Source: Geobacillus zalihae NBRC 101842
GTDB taxonomy: Bacteria > Bacillota > Bacilli > Bacillales > Anoxybacillaceae
Length of the DNA: 64,000 nucleotides
Reading direction: 5' to 3'
Assembly (NCBI RefSeq): GCF_001544135.1
Contig: NZ_BCPV01000001.1
Coordinates: forward strand, 1 to 64,000
Shown: piece after piece, positions 45,174 to 55,316 of the stretch
Layout of the letters: every line of letters begins with the position of its first letter
How positions within the stretch are numbered: position 1 is the first letter of the stretch
The notes under the pieces: model-generated
Told to the model about the DNA's origin: nothing
The model's input: the letters and a program-made list of their open reading frames with translations, nothing else
The model's database searches: none
Program-made: the position numbers and the translations under genes

Positions 45174-45199
45174 GGGTGTCCCACAGGCTCGGGACACCC
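45174..45199 (-). terminator. Terminator of yqjP-yqjQ
   Basis: GGGTGTCCC and GGGACACCC form a perfect 9-bp stem with an 8-base loop, followed by TTTTAC on the minus strand. Confidence 0.8.
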
Positions 45200-45262
45200 T
45201 CTCGTATTCCATAGACGCAAAACGATCAAACAACATGACCGTTTTCGACCAGCTTCTTTGAC

Positions 45263-46051
45263 TTACTTTTGGAAAAACGCCCGTTTCGCCACCTTTTCCA
45301 CCAAACCCGGCGCAAGGCGATACAGCCGGCTGCCAAGATCCATCCAGCGCGGCATGTTCACTTCGCGCGTCGGCGTCATCATCACGTCGACCACACGCTT
45401 CGCCACCGCCTCCGGGCGCAGCATCCAACGCGACACGTTGCGCACATACTCGCCCGATTCATCAGCGGTCGAAAAAAAGTTTGTCTCCACCGGCCCCGGA
45501 TTGACGGTCGTGACAAAAACGCCAAAGCGCCCCGCCTCGAGGCGGAGGCTGTCGGTAAAGCCAACGACCGCGTGTTTCGTCGCGGAATAGACGCTCGACT
45601 TCGGCGTCGCGATTTTGCCGGCTTGCGACGCAATGTTGATAATATGGCCGCTTCCTCTCTCTTTCATATGAGAATACACCGCCTTCGTGCAGGCGATGAG
45701 GCCGAAGACATTGACGGCAAACATCCTCTCCATTTCATCCAAGTCGATGTCCTCGACATAGCGAAAGACGCCAAACCCGGCGTTGTTGACCAACACATCG
45801 ATCGCGCCAAGGTCCGCAATGAGCTGGGAAACGACCGCCTCGATCATGCCGCGGTCGCTGACATCAAGCGATGCATACGGGGCGCGAATGCCGGTTTGCG
45901 CTTCGATCCGCGCGCTGATTTCTTTCAGCCTTTCTTCACTGCGCGCCAAGAGCACCGGCACCGCCCCTTGGCGCGCCGCTTCATAGGCGATTTGCTCGCC
46001 AATTCCTCCCGACGCTCCGGTAATGACGACATGGCGCCCCTTCAGCCGCAC
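45263..46051 (-). CDS. yqjQ: Short-chain dehydrogenase/reductase (YqjQ)
   Basis: 262 residues, classical SDR. Cofactor site TGASGGIGEQIAYEAARQGA, NNAGFGVF, and catalytic Ser-Tyr-Lys in NIASQAGKIATPKSSVYSAT followed by KHAVVGF. LARSEERL after strand 2 suggests NADPH. Substrate unknown. The start overlaps the yqjP end by 10 bases. A basic tail follows the core. Confidence 0.9.
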   Translation of the reverse strand: MRLKGRHVVITGASGGIGEQIAYEAARQGAVPVLLARSEERLKEISARIEAQTGIRAPYASLDVSDRGMIEAVVSQLIADLGAIDVLVNNAGFGVFRYVEDIDLDEMERMFAVNVFGLIACTKAVYSHMKERGSGHIINIASQAGKIATPKSSVYSATKHAVVGFTDSLRLEAGRFGVFVTTVNPGPVETNFFSTADESGEYVRNVSRWMLRPEAVAKRVVDVMMTPTREVNMPRWMDLGSRLYRLAPGLVEKVAKRAFFQK

Positions 46052-47013
46052 ACCGACACCCCCGCCGCTTCGTAAACGTATCGGCCGGCTTCCTGTTTTT
46101 TCGTCACATACCCGTTCGCCTCGAGATAATCAAGCTGGCCGATTGTCTCCGACATCGTCAGCATGAGCTGGCGTTCGTAAGCCGTTGGGAACAGCTTTTG
46201 ACAAACGTCAAACACCGTATGCGGGCGTTCTTTCACCATTTCGAGCACCCGCTCGGCGCGCTGGCGCTGCTTATCGAGCCGCTCGCGAACGAGCGCCGGA
46301 ATATCGGTCGCATCGTCGCCATGGCCGTTTAACGAGCGAACGATGTCGTATTGCAGCATTTTTTGCAGCGATTCGTTGTACTGCAACAACGGTTTCGGCC
46401 GCTCCGTCTCCCCTTCCGCCGGCGGCTCCATCATTGGATTCGGGGAAATATGAACAAGCAAATGATCACCGCCGATCAACACCCCATCCGCCTCGCGGTA
46501 AAGAGCAATATGACTTTGCGCATGCCCCGGCGTTTCGATGACCTGCCACCCTGGCAACCCCGGCGCCGCGTCCCCTTCCGTCACCATGATGTCAAGCCCG
46601 CGCCGGCTTGCATATCGAAGCGATCCGCCTTCTTTGGACAGCTGACTGAACAAGCGGCGGTCAACGCCGCATTCCGTAAAAAATTCTTGAAAAAATTGGA
46701 CGTACCGTTCCATAAACGAACGTTCACGGCGCAAAAACGGATCGGCTTTCGGATGGCCGATGATCGGCGCATGCGGAACATAATCAAGCAAGCCGACATG
46801 ATCCGGATGATGATGAGTAATGACGATTTGTTCAATATCCTGCGGCGCATAACCGATCTCGCCAAGCTGCTTCACAAACAGCTGCCATGCCTGCTCTGTT
46901 TTCACTCCGGCATCGACCAGTGTCAACCGATCGCCGGCGATCACGTACATATGCACATCGCCGACCGGAAACGGCGTCGGCACCGTGATCCGATACACTC
47001 GTTCTTCGTTCAT
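46042..47013 (-). CDS. yqjP: Metallo-beta-lactamase fold hydrolase (YqjP)
   Basis: 323 residues. Zinc-site motif THHHPDHVGLLDYVP (HxHxDH), TPGHAQSHIALYREADGVLIG for the second ligands, and SLNGHGDDATDIPALV. The C-terminal part is a winged-helix-like domain (KERPHTVFDVCQKLFPTAY). Start MNEERVYRITVPTPF after AAGGGA. Coupled to yqjQ. Substrate unknown; related proteins act on thioesters or lactones. Confidence 0.88.
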   Translation of the reverse strand: MNEERVYRITVPTPFPVGDVHMYVIAGDRLTLVDAGVKTEQAWQLFVKQLGEIGYAPQDIEQIVITHHHPDHVGLLDYVPHAPIIGHPKADPFLRRERSFMERYVQFFQEFFTECGVDRRLFSQLSKEGGSLRYASRRGLDIMVTEGDAAPGLPGWQVIETPGHAQSHIALYREADGVLIGGDHLLVHISPNPMMEPPAEGETERPKPLLQYNESLQKMLQYDIVRSLNGHGDDATDIPALVRERLDKQRQRAERVLEMVKERPHTVFDVCQKLFPTAYERQLMLTMSETIGQLDYLEANGYVTKKQEAGRYVYEAAGVSVCG

Positions 47014-47183
47014 TGCGTTCCCTTCTTTCCCAAAGTTCATGAACCATCCCGTTCGAACCGTTTCATTAGGCAAAATGAATAATGATTCATTATATTTTAT
47101 TTTACAGTTTACACTGATTTCATCCATTTGTCATGCCTTTTTCTTCCGCACGACGAAATTGCAAAAAAATTCGTTCTCCTCTC

Positions 47184-47213
47184 TTGACAACCGTGCTCGT
47201 CCCGCGGCATAAT
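47184..47213 (+). promoter_or_regulatory. Promoter of proI
   Basis: TTGACA (47184-47189), 18 bases, CATAAT (47208-47213), ahead of the T-box leader. Confidence 0.8.
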
Positions 47214-47229
47214 GACAAATAAATTATGA

Positions 47230-47484
47230 TACGGCAAAACAGGCGATGAACAGGGCCAGTAAACCGCAAACGGCACCAGAGAGCGAAGCCCGCGGCTGGA
47301 AGGCTTTGCGGCCCTCTTTGCGGTTGAACCTACCCTAGGAGCTGTTAGGCCAACCTAAACGCCTCCCCGGCGTTATCGGGGCAGAGTTGGGCCTGTTTGG
47401 CGCTTGGGCCAAATCGGGCCAAAAAAGGTGGTACCGCGGAAACGAAGGTTTTCCGTCCTTTTGCAGGACGGGAAACCTTTTTCT
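47230..47484 (+). ncRNA. T-box riboswitch, proline specifier
   Basis: The leader has the T-box sequence AGGTGGTACCGCGG (47426-47439), whose TGGT pairs with the tRNA acceptor end. Stem I has the AGCGAAGCC and GCTGGAAGGCT elements and, in the specifier loop, GAA followed by CCT (47329-47331), a proline codon. A terminator follows. Uncharged tRNA-Pro should let transcription into proI continue. The specifier agrees with the gene product. Confidence 0.92.
47445..47479 (+). terminator. Regulated terminator of the T-box
   Basis: AAGGTTTTCCGTCC and GGACGGGAAACCTT pair over about 14 bases (with G-T pairs), followed by TTTC TTTT. The 5' arm would compete with the T-box antiterminator. Confidence 0.88.
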
Positions 47485-47518
47485 TTTGGATGGATACATC
47501 AAGGCAAGGAGGAGTGGA

Positions 47519-48361
47519 ATGATGAACAACGAACGAACGATCGCGCTCATCGGCGCCGGCTCGATGGCGGAAGCGCTCATCGCCGGCATGACGAAAGCGT
47601 TTTGCCATCCGGCGCACATTGTCGTCGCCAACCGACGAAACCGCCCCCGTCTTGAGGAACTGGCGCGTCAATACGGTGTTGGCACGGCGGATTGCGCGCA
47701 AGAAGCCGTCAAACAAGCGGATATCATCATTTTGGCGATGAAACCGAAAGACGTCGCCGAAGCCATGAACGCCATCGCACCATCCATCCGGTCCGATCAT
47801 CTTATTCTTTCGCTGTTGGCCGGCGTGACAACGGAAACGATCGAACGGCTCGCCGGGCGCAACATCCCTGTCGTGCGCGCCATGCCAAACACATCCGCCG
47901 CCGTCGGTTTGTCGGCGACCGCCATCGCCGGCGGCCGCTTCGCCGCGAAAGAACATCTTGAGATCGCCAAACAGCTGTTTGAAACGGTCGGCATCGTCGC
48001 TGTTGTGCCGGAGCGCGACTTGCATGCGGTCACCGGCCTGTCCGGGAGCGGTCCGGCGTATGTGTATTACTTGGTCGAAGCGATGGAAAAAGCGGCAGCC
48101 GACATCGGCCTTGAGCGAGATGTCGCCAAACGGCTCATTTTGCAAACGATCATCGGCGCAGCCGAGATGCTAAAAGCGTCCGACAAACATCCATCCGTCT
48201 TGCGCCGCGAAGTGACAAGTCCAGGCGGCACGACCGAAGCCGGCATTGGCGTGCTTGAGCAATACCGGTTCCAAGAAGCGGTCATCGCCTGCATCCGAAG
48301 GGCGACGGCCCGCTCCGAAGAGCTCGGCAGCGCGCTTCTCGCTGCCATCATGGAAGCGTAA
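47519..48361 (+). CDS. proI: Pyrroline-5-carboxylate reductase
   Basis: Last step of proline synthesis. 280 residues; NAD(P)-binding IALIGAGSMAEALIAGM at the start, MPNTSAAVGLSATAIA in the middle, and the ProC signature GLSGSGPAYVYYLVEAMEK and SPGGTTEAGIGVLEQ. AAGGAGG lies 6 bases before tandem ATGs. In B. subtilis the paralogue at this site (yqjO) is ProI; regulation by a proline T-box agrees with a biosynthetic role. Confidence 0.95.
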   Translation: MMNNERTIALIGAGSMAEALIAGMTKAFCHPAHIVVANRRNRPRLEELARQYGVGTADCAQEAVKQADIIILAMKPKDVAEAMNAIAPSIRSDHLILSLLAGVTTETIERLAGRNIPVVRAMPNTSAAVGLSATAIAGGRFAAKEHLEIAKQLFETVGIVAVVPERDLHAVTGLSGSGPAYVYYLVEAMEKAAADIGLERDVAKRLILQTIIGAAEMLKASDKHPSVLRREVTSPGGTTEAGIGVLEQYRFQEAVIACIRRATARSEELGSALLAAIMEA

Positions 48362-48685
48362 AGAACGGACCTCCGGAGCGCGCCGCCCCCGCACGGCGGA
48401 TGGGCGGGGAAGTTTCGGCAAAACCGGGCGCAATGAACAAGGAAACAAACGAACCTTTTCATCCGGTTATGGAAGATTTTTTTGGTTTCGCATAACGGAA
48501 ACTCGAATTTCGCACATGACACAACCGCATAAGCCCATCTTTACCCAAAACAGACCATGTTAACAGGGCCGCAGCTTTTCCACCGTCCGGCTCAGGCAAA
48601 ACAGTCCGTTTCACTTTGTTTTTGACAGGCAGCGTGCTATCATCAGTCATGAACCACTCATTGGCTTAGAAAGGAGCCGCTTGTC
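48362..48685 (+). other. Intergenic region between proI and namA
   Basis: Directly after proI comes GC-rich sequence. A weak hairpin near 48452-48475 is followed by ATTTTTTT and may be the proI terminator. A strong -35 box TTGACA lies at 48622-48627, but the expected -10 is poor. No convincing gene. Confidence 0.5.
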
Positions 48686-49708
48686 ATGAACACGGTATTG
48701 TTTTCGCCGTATACGATCCGCGGGCTGACGCTGAAAAACCGAATTGTCATGTCGCCGATGTGCATGTATTCGTGCGACACGAAAGACGGCGCCGTACGCA
48801 CGTGGCACAAAATCCACTACTCGGCTCGCGCCGTCGGCCAAGTCGGCTTGATTATCGTCGAGGCGACCGGCGTGACGCCGCAAGGTCGCATTTCTGAACG
48901 CGACTTAGGCATTTGGAGCGATGACCATATCGCCGGGCTTCGCGAACTCGTTGGGCTTGTGAAAGAGCATGGAGCCGCCATCGGCATCCAGCTTGCCCAT
49001 GCGGGGAGAAAATCGCAAGTGCCGGGAGAGATCATCGCTCCGTCAGCCGTCCCGTTTGATGATTCGTCGCCGACGCCAAAAGAAATGACGAAAGCCGACA
49101 TCGAAGAAACGGTGCAGGCGTTCCAAAACGGGGCGCGGAGGGCAAAAGAAGCCGGCTTTGACGTGATTGAAATCCATGCCGCCCACGGCTACCTGATTAA
49201 CGAATTTTTATCGCCGCTCTCCAACCGGCGCCAAGACGAGTACGGCGGCTCTCCGGAAAACCGTTACCGTTTCTTGGGCGACATGATTGACGCTGTCCGC
49301 GAGGTATGGGACGGGCCGCTGTTTGTGCGCATCTCAGCGTCCGACTATCACCCGGAAGGACTGACAGCGAAAGACTATGTTCCATACGCCAAACGGATGA
49401 AAGAGCAAGGCGTCGACCTTGTTGACGTCAGTTCCGGCGCTGTTGTTCCGGCGCGCATTGACGTCTATCCGGGCTACCAAGTGCCGTTTGCCGAACTGAT
49501 CCGCCGCGAAGCGGACGTGCCGACCGGCGCCGTCGGGCTCATTACATCCGGCTGGCAGGCGGAAGAAATTGTGCATAACGGCCGCGCCGACCTCGTCTTT
49601 TTGGGGCGCGAGCTGCTGCGCAACCCGTATTGGCCATACGCCGCGGCGAGAGAGCTGGGCGCAAAAATCTCGGCGCCCGTCCAATATGAGCGCGGCTGGC
49701 GGTTTTAA
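48686..49708 (+). CDS. namA: NADPH dehydrogenase NamA (old yellow enzyme family, YqjM)
   Basis: 340-residue FMN-dependent ene-reductase. Motifs are [12 protein letters not shown] (active-site Cys), [38 protein letters not shown] and [12 protein letters not shown]. Reduces activated C=C bonds and nitro compounds; linked to oxidative and electrophile stress in B. subtilis. GAAAGGAG precedes the ATG. Close relative of YqjM by its short, thermophile-type subclass. Confidence 0.94.
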   Translation: MNTVLFSPYTIRGLTLKNRIVMSPMCMYSCDTKDGAVRTWHKIHYSARAVGQVGLIIVEATGVTPQGRISERDLGIWSDDHIAGLRELVGLVKEHGAAIGIQLAHAGRKSQVPGEIIAPSAVPFDDSSPTPKEMTKADIEETVQAFQNGARRAKEAGFDVIEIHAAHGYLINEFLSPLSNRRQDEYGGSPENRYRFLGDMIDAVREVWDGPLFVRISASDYHPEGLTAKDYVPYAKRMKEQGVDLVDVSSGAVVPARIDVYPGYQVPFAELIRREADVPTGAVGLITSGWQAEEIVHNGRADLVFLGRELLRNPYWPYAAARELGAKISAPVQYERGWRF

Positions 49709-50628
49709 CCGCGCGGGATCGAAAACGAGGCGAAATCAACGGCGAGCTCGGTGTTCGGAAACACGCTGCGCGCCTCGGCGACGAGCTGCAGCGCCGCCTC
49801 ACCTTGGTAGCGAGAGCTGATATGGGTCAAAATAAGCCGCTTCGCCCCGGCCCGCCTCGCCACCTCGGCTGCGTCTGTGGTCGTGGAATGGAAATAGTCA
49901 TGGGCCAGCCGCTGTTCCGCCGCGGCAAACGTCGCCTCGTGGACGACGACATCGGCATCGCGGGCGAGTTCAATCGCCGCTTCGCAAAAACGGGTATCGC
50001 CCAACACGGCGACGATTCTCCCCTTTTGCGGCGGCCCGACAAATTCGCGCCCGTCGATGACCGTGCCGTCATCCAGCACGACCGTTTTTCCTTGCTTAAT
50101 TTCTTGATAAATCGGGCCGGGGCGGACGCCGAGTGCTTGCAATCGCTCGACCAAGAGCGGGCCGGGCAAATCTTTTTCAACGACGCGGAAACCGTATGAC
50201 GGCATGCCGTGATCGAGCCGTTTGGCGATGACTTGAAACCGTTCATCATCAAAAATGACTCCTTCTTCGATCTCGGCGATGTTCAATTCATACCGCAGCC
50301 GCGTCCCGCTGACGGCAAGGGCCGTTTCGACAAACACGCGAATGCCTTTTGGGCCGAAGACCGTAAGCGGCGTTTCGCCGCTTTGAAACGAACGGCTGCC
50401 AAGCAGCCCAGGCAGGCCGAATAGATGATCGCCATGCAAGTGCGTAATAAAAATATGCTCAATGCGGCGCGGGCGAATGGCGGTATGCAAAATTTGATGC
50501 TGCGTCGCTTCGCCGCAGTCAAACAGCCATGTCGCCCCCCGCTCGTCAAGCAGCTGCAGGGCGACGGACGATACGTTGCGCTCTTTGGCCGGCACGCCGG
50601 CGCCCGTGCCTAAAAACAACAGTTCCAA
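49705..50628 (-). CDS. rnz: Ribonuclease Z
   Basis: 307-residue metallo-beta-lactamase nuclease that cuts the 3' trailer of tRNA precursors lacking encoded CCA. N-terminal [18 protein letters not shown], zinc motif [18 protein letters not shown] and [20 protein letters not shown], with a late [11 protein letters not shown]. Convergent with namA; stop codons overlap by 4 bases. Confidence 0.95.
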   Translation of the reverse strand: MELLFLGTGAGVPAKERNVSSVALQLLDERGATWLFDCGEATQHQILHTAIRPRRIEHIFITHLHGDHLFGLPGLLGSRSFQSGETPLTVFGPKGIRVFVETALAVSGTRLRYELNIAEIEEGVIFDDERFQVIAKRLDHGMPSYGFRVVEKDLPGPLLVERLQALGVRPGPIYQEIKQGKTVVLDDGTVIDGREFVGPPQKGRIVAVLGDTRFCEAAIELARDADVVVHEATFAAAEQRLAHDYFHSTTTDAAEVARRAGAKRLILTHISSRYQGEAALQLVAEARSVFPNTELAVDFASFSIPRG

Positions 50629-50783
50629 CGCGCTTCACTCCTTTTTCTCGCTCAACATTGCCTGTTGTTAGCGTACCAATGTCAAAACGGCTTTTCAACT
50701 TTCTTTTGCGCTCAAAAACGCCGGGTTGGCGCCCGGCTCTTTCATGAACATAAACGCTTTCCCGCCGGAAAGCAACAAAGTGT

Positions 50784-50812
50784 TTGCGTTCCGACCGGCA
50801 AACCTCTACAAT
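50784..50812 (+). promoter_or_regulatory. Promoter of zwf
   Basis: TTGCGT (50784-50789), 17 bases, TACAAT (50807-50812), 45 bases upstream of the zwf start. Confidence 0.65.
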
Positions 50813-50856
50813 GGTTTCATTGAAGAGACAAATTTGGTTAAAGCGAGGTACATACG

Positions 50857-52350
50857 GTGGACAACATGAATCCGAAATCGATCATCGTCATTTTCGGAGC
50901 GACGGGAGATTTGGCGAAACGGAAACTGTTTCCGTCCCTTTACCGCCTGTATGAAAAAGGGCATTTGCATGAGCAATTCGCTGTCGTCGGCGTCGCGCGC
51001 CGCCCGTTGTCGGCCGACGAGTTCCGGAACTATGTGCGCGACTCGGTCGAAACGGCGTTTCACCAAAAGCTCGCCGACGGCCGATTCACCTCCCATTTCT
51101 ATTACCATCCGTTCGACGTGACGGAAGCCGAGTCGTACCAGCGCTTAAAGTCGCTCCTCGAACAGCTCGACGGCACATACAAGACCGAAGGCAACCGCAT
51201 CTTTTATTTGGCGATGGCGCCGGAATTTTTCGGCACCGTTACTTCCCGCTTGCAGTCGGAAGGATTGACGGAAACGCACGGCTTTAAGCGGCTCGTCATC
51301 GAAAAGCCGTTCGGGCATGACTTGGCGAGCGCCGAGAAGCTGAATGACGAGATTCGCCGCGTCTTTTCCGAGCGGGAAATCTACCGGATCGACCATTACC
51401 TCGGCAAAGAAATGGTGCAAAACATCGAGGTCATCCGCTTTTCAAACGCCATTTTCGAGCCGCTTTGGAACAACCGGTTCATCGCCAACATTCAAATCAC
51501 ATCGAGCGAAACGCTCGGCGTCGAAGACCGCGGCCGCTACTACGACCATTCCGGGGCGTTGCGCGACATGGTGCAAAACCATATGCTGCAAATGGTCGCT
51601 CTGTTGGCGATGGAACCGCCGATCAAATTAACGACCGATGACATCCGCCATGAAAAAGTGAAAGTGTTGCGCGCCTTGCGCCCGATTGCGCACGATGAAG
51701 TCGACCGCTATTTCGTGCGCGGCCAATACGGGCGCGGGGTGATCCACGGCAAAAACGTGCCGGCGTATCGCGAGGAGCCGAACGTCGATCCGGACTCGAA
51801 CACGGAAACGTTCGTCGCTGGAAAACTCCTGATCGACAACTTCCGTTGGGCTGGCGTGCCGTTTTACATTCGCACCGGCAAACGGATGGCGGAAAAATCG
51901 ACGAAAATCGTCGTCCAATTTAAAGATGTACCGATGAACTTGTATTACCGGACGAATGAGACGATCGCCCCGAACTTGCTCGTCATCCACATCCAGCCGG
52001 ACGAAGGGATCACCCTTCATTTAAACGGCAAAAAAACCGGGGAATCGACGACCATAACAGCTCCATTTCAACTCGACTATTGCAACAACTGCATCGACGG
52101 CATCAACACGCCCGAAGCGTACGAAAAGCTGTTGTACGACTGCATGCGCGGCGATGCGACAAACTTCACTCATTGGGACGAGGTGGCAGCGTCATGGCAA
52201 TTTGTCGACCCAATTTCTGAGGTGTGGGCGAACACAAAAGCTTCCGACTTTCCGAACTACGCGGCTGGCTCCATGGGCCCGGCGGCCGCGGACGAGCTGC
52301 TCAAACAAGACGGCTTCCACTGGTGGCCGATCGCGCATCCGCGGCCATAA
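50857..52350 (+). CDS. zwf: Glucose-6-phosphate 1-dehydrogenase
   Basis: Entry enzyme of the oxidative pentose phosphate pathway, 497 residues. NADP site FGATGDLAKRKLFPSLYRLY, active-site RIDHYLGKEMVQNIEVIRF with the catalytic His, and FYIRTGKRMAEKST. GTG at 50857 is the start because GAGGT lies 7 bases upstream; the ATG three codons later is too far. Its partner gndA lies 7.6 kb downstream on the other strand. Confidence 0.96.
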   Translation: MDNMNPKSIIVIFGATGDLAKRKLFPSLYRLYEKGHLHEQFAVVGVARRPLSADEFRNYVRDSVETAFHQKLADGRFTSHFYYHPFDVTEAESYQRLKSLLEQLDGTYKTEGNRIFYLAMAPEFFGTVTSRLQSEGLTETHGFKRLVIEKPFGHDLASAEKLNDEIRRVFSEREIYRIDHYLGKEMVQNIEVIRFSNAIFEPLWNNRFIANIQITSSETLGVEDRGRYYDHSGALRDMVQNHMLQMVALLAMEPPIKLTTDDIRHEKVKVLRALRPIAHDEVDRYFVRGQYGRGVIHGKNVPAYREEPNVDPDSNTETFVAGKLLIDNFRWAGVPFYIRTGKRMAEKSTKIVVQFKDVPMNLYYRTNETIAPNLLVIHIQPDEGITLHLNGKKTGESTTITAPFQLDYCNNCIDGINTPEAYEKLLYDCMRGDATNFTHWDEVAASWQFVDPISEVWANTKASDFPNYAAGSMGPAAADELLKQDGFHWWPIAHPRP

Positions 52351-52423
52351 CCGCGAATCGTTTGCGCCCGCCGCCCTTTTGGACAAGCGAGCGTTATCTC
52401 TCATGCAAAGGAGCGAATGAACG

Positions 52424-53041
52424 ATGAAGGTGTATGACGTCACGGCCCCGATTTACGAGGGCATGCCCGTATATAAAAACAAACCGGAAAAACAACCGAA
52501 GCGCACCACCGTCACCAACGGCTATGTGACCGAATCGCGCATTGACATGGACGTGCACACCGGCACGCACATTGACGCCCCCCTCCATATGGTCGAAGGC
52601 GGGGCGACGTTTGAAACGATTCCATTGAACGACCTCGTCGGCCCGTGCAAGCTGTTCGATTTGACGCATGTCAACGACCGGATCATGAAAGACGACATCG
52701 CGCATCTTGACATTCAAGAAGGCGACTTCGTTCTGTTTAAAACGAAAAACTCCTTTGATGATGCATTTAACTTTGAGTTTATTTTCGTCGCCGAAGACGC
52801 GGCTCGTTATTTGGCCGACAAACAAATCCGCGGCGTCGGCATCGATGCGCTCGGCATCGAACGGGCGCAAGAAGGCCACCCGACTCATAAAACGCTGTTT
52901 TCGGCCGGCGTCATCGTCATCGAAGGGCTGCGGCTGAAAGACGTCCCCGAAGGCCGCTATTTCATGGTCGCCGCTCCGCTCAAACTCGTCGGCACCGACG
53001 CCGCCCCGGCGCGCGTCTTGCTGTTTGACCGCGAGCCGTAA
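52424..53041 (+). CDS. Cyclase/kynurenine formamidase-like hydrolase (KynB fold)
   Basis: 205 residues. The metal motif HTGTHIDAPLH (His45, His49, Asp51) and GVGIDALGIERAQEGHPTHK belong to the cyclase family PF04199. The family includes kynurenine formamidase and isatin hydrolase, so the substrate is open; no tryptophan-breakdown gene is near. AAGGAG lies 9 bases before the ATG. 73 bases after zwf, possibly on the same transcript. Confidence 0.85.
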   Translation: MKVYDVTAPIYEGMPVYKNKPEKQPKRTTVTNGYVTESRIDMDVHTGTHIDAPLHMVEGGATFETIPLNDLVGPCKLFDLTHVNDRIMKDDIAHLDIQEGDFVLFKTKNSFDDAFNFEFIFVAEDAARYLADKQIRGVGIDALGIERAQEGHPTHKTLFSAGVIVIEGLRLKDVPEGRYFMVAAPLKLVGTDAAPARVLLFDREP

Positions 53042-53042
53042 A

Positions 53043-53073
53043 AACAGCCGGTCCCCCGATGGGACCGGCTGTT
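53043..53073 (+). terminator. Terminator of zwf and the cyclase gene
   Basis: AACAGCCGGTCCC and GGGACCGGCTGTT form a perfect 13-bp stem with a 5-base loop, directly after the stop codon. Confidence 0.85.
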
Positions 53074-53125
53074 TGATCATGTCAAATTGAATATTCGCCA
53101 TGGCCGCCCTAAAGACTGGTAAAAT

Positions 53126-53143
53126 GGCGGGGGCTTCCCCGCC
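53126..53143 (-). terminator. Terminator of the glucosidase gene
   Basis: GGCGGGG and CCCCGCC with a 4-base loop; ATTTTAC follows on the minus strand and TCTTTTTT on the plus strand. Works for the convergent pair. Confidence 0.8.
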
Positions 53144-53149
53144 TCTTTT

Positions 53150-54529
<1,380 letters not shown>

Positions 54530-54624
54530 CTATCTGTGAACAGACGTGTTTCAGTGATTGAACGCCTTGGAAAATTCACCCTTGGGCATCATCCTCATTA
54601 TGACATATTTGCTTCTTTATAAAA

Positions 54625-54654
54625 CTAGACGGGCGGAGGTACGAGCCCGTCTAG
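54625..54654 (-). terminator. Terminator of the small hypothetical pair
   Basis: CTAGACGGGC and GCCCGTCTAG form a perfect 10-bp stem with a 10-base loop, followed by TTTTAT on the minus strand. Confidence 0.7.
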
Positions 54655-54714
54655 ACGTTGTGAAAACTGTTTCATGCGCTTTGGAGAGCACCAACGCTCC
54701 CAGCAATGGCAATT

Positions 54715-55122
54715 TTATTGAGACAGTTTTTGCTTAATCAAATAATGGTTCGTAGCCACTTTTCGATACGTGAAGATCATTCCATCATCTCCAGCCGTTG
54801 CGAGCAACGCTTCAGATGACAAATCGGCGATTTTCGTTCCTGTTGCCCGGTTATAAATGGCACGGCTGGTGATGATATATTGACGGCTCGCCGCCCGCAG
54901 CGGCTCCGGAAATTCAGCGGCCACCAATGCGCCGGGCTGGGCTGGATTGATGCGCGCCTTTCCGTAAAAAATCTCCCCGCCATTCCAATCCCCCGTCAAA
55001 CAATGATTTCTAATTCCTTCCTTATACATTCCTTGCGCATAGCATAGCTCAAACAATCGAGCACCGACATTTGACCATTCCTTATCCATCCTCAATATCC
55101 ATGATAGCCCACCGTCGATCAT
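54715..55122 (-). CDS. Hypothetical protein beside bceR
   Basis: 135 residues from ATG at 55122, which overlaps the TGA of the preceding broken frame (TGATG). It starts MIDGGLSWILRMDKEWSNVG and includes GDWNGGEIFYGKARINPAQP and SRAIYNRATGTKIADLSSEA. Soluble, no signal peptide or membrane segment. An upstream in-frame ATG (55155) would give 146 residues. I do not recognise the family. Divergent from bceR. Confidence 0.6.
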   Translation of the reverse strand: MIDGGLSWILRMDKEWSNVGARLFELCYAQGMYKEGIRNHCLTGDWNGGEIFYGKARINPAQPGALVAAEFPEPLRAASRQYIITSRAIYNRATGTKIADLSSEALLATAGDDGMIFTYRKVATNHYLIKQKLSQ

Positions 55123-55234
55123 CACTTCAAGCTCTTTTTGCCATACGCACCCCATTCGGCTGCATACACCAACCGCCGCCGATCACGAACAGCGGCCATC
55201 GCTTTGCTGTCTAATACATTTTTATGCTTTCCAT
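55122..55234 (-). pseudogene. Short frame broken by a one-base deletion in an A-run
   Basis: AAAGGAGG lies 6 bases before an ATG (55234), but the frame stops after seven codons (MESIKMY). Adding one A to the five-A run (T-run 55219-55223 on the plus strand) would give a 37-residue frame: MESIKNVLDSKAMAAVRDRR, then RLVYAAEWGAYGKKSLK. It would end in a TGATG overlap with the next gene. The exact fit of length and coupling suggests a real first gene, either mutated, mis-sequenced or read by slippage. Confidence 0.5.
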
Positions 55235-55316
55235 TTTGAACCTCCTTTCCCCCGAACGGTCAAACAAATATAATGAAAACGGAACTCCCAATAGAAACAA
55301 GTGGGGTGAGGCAAAG

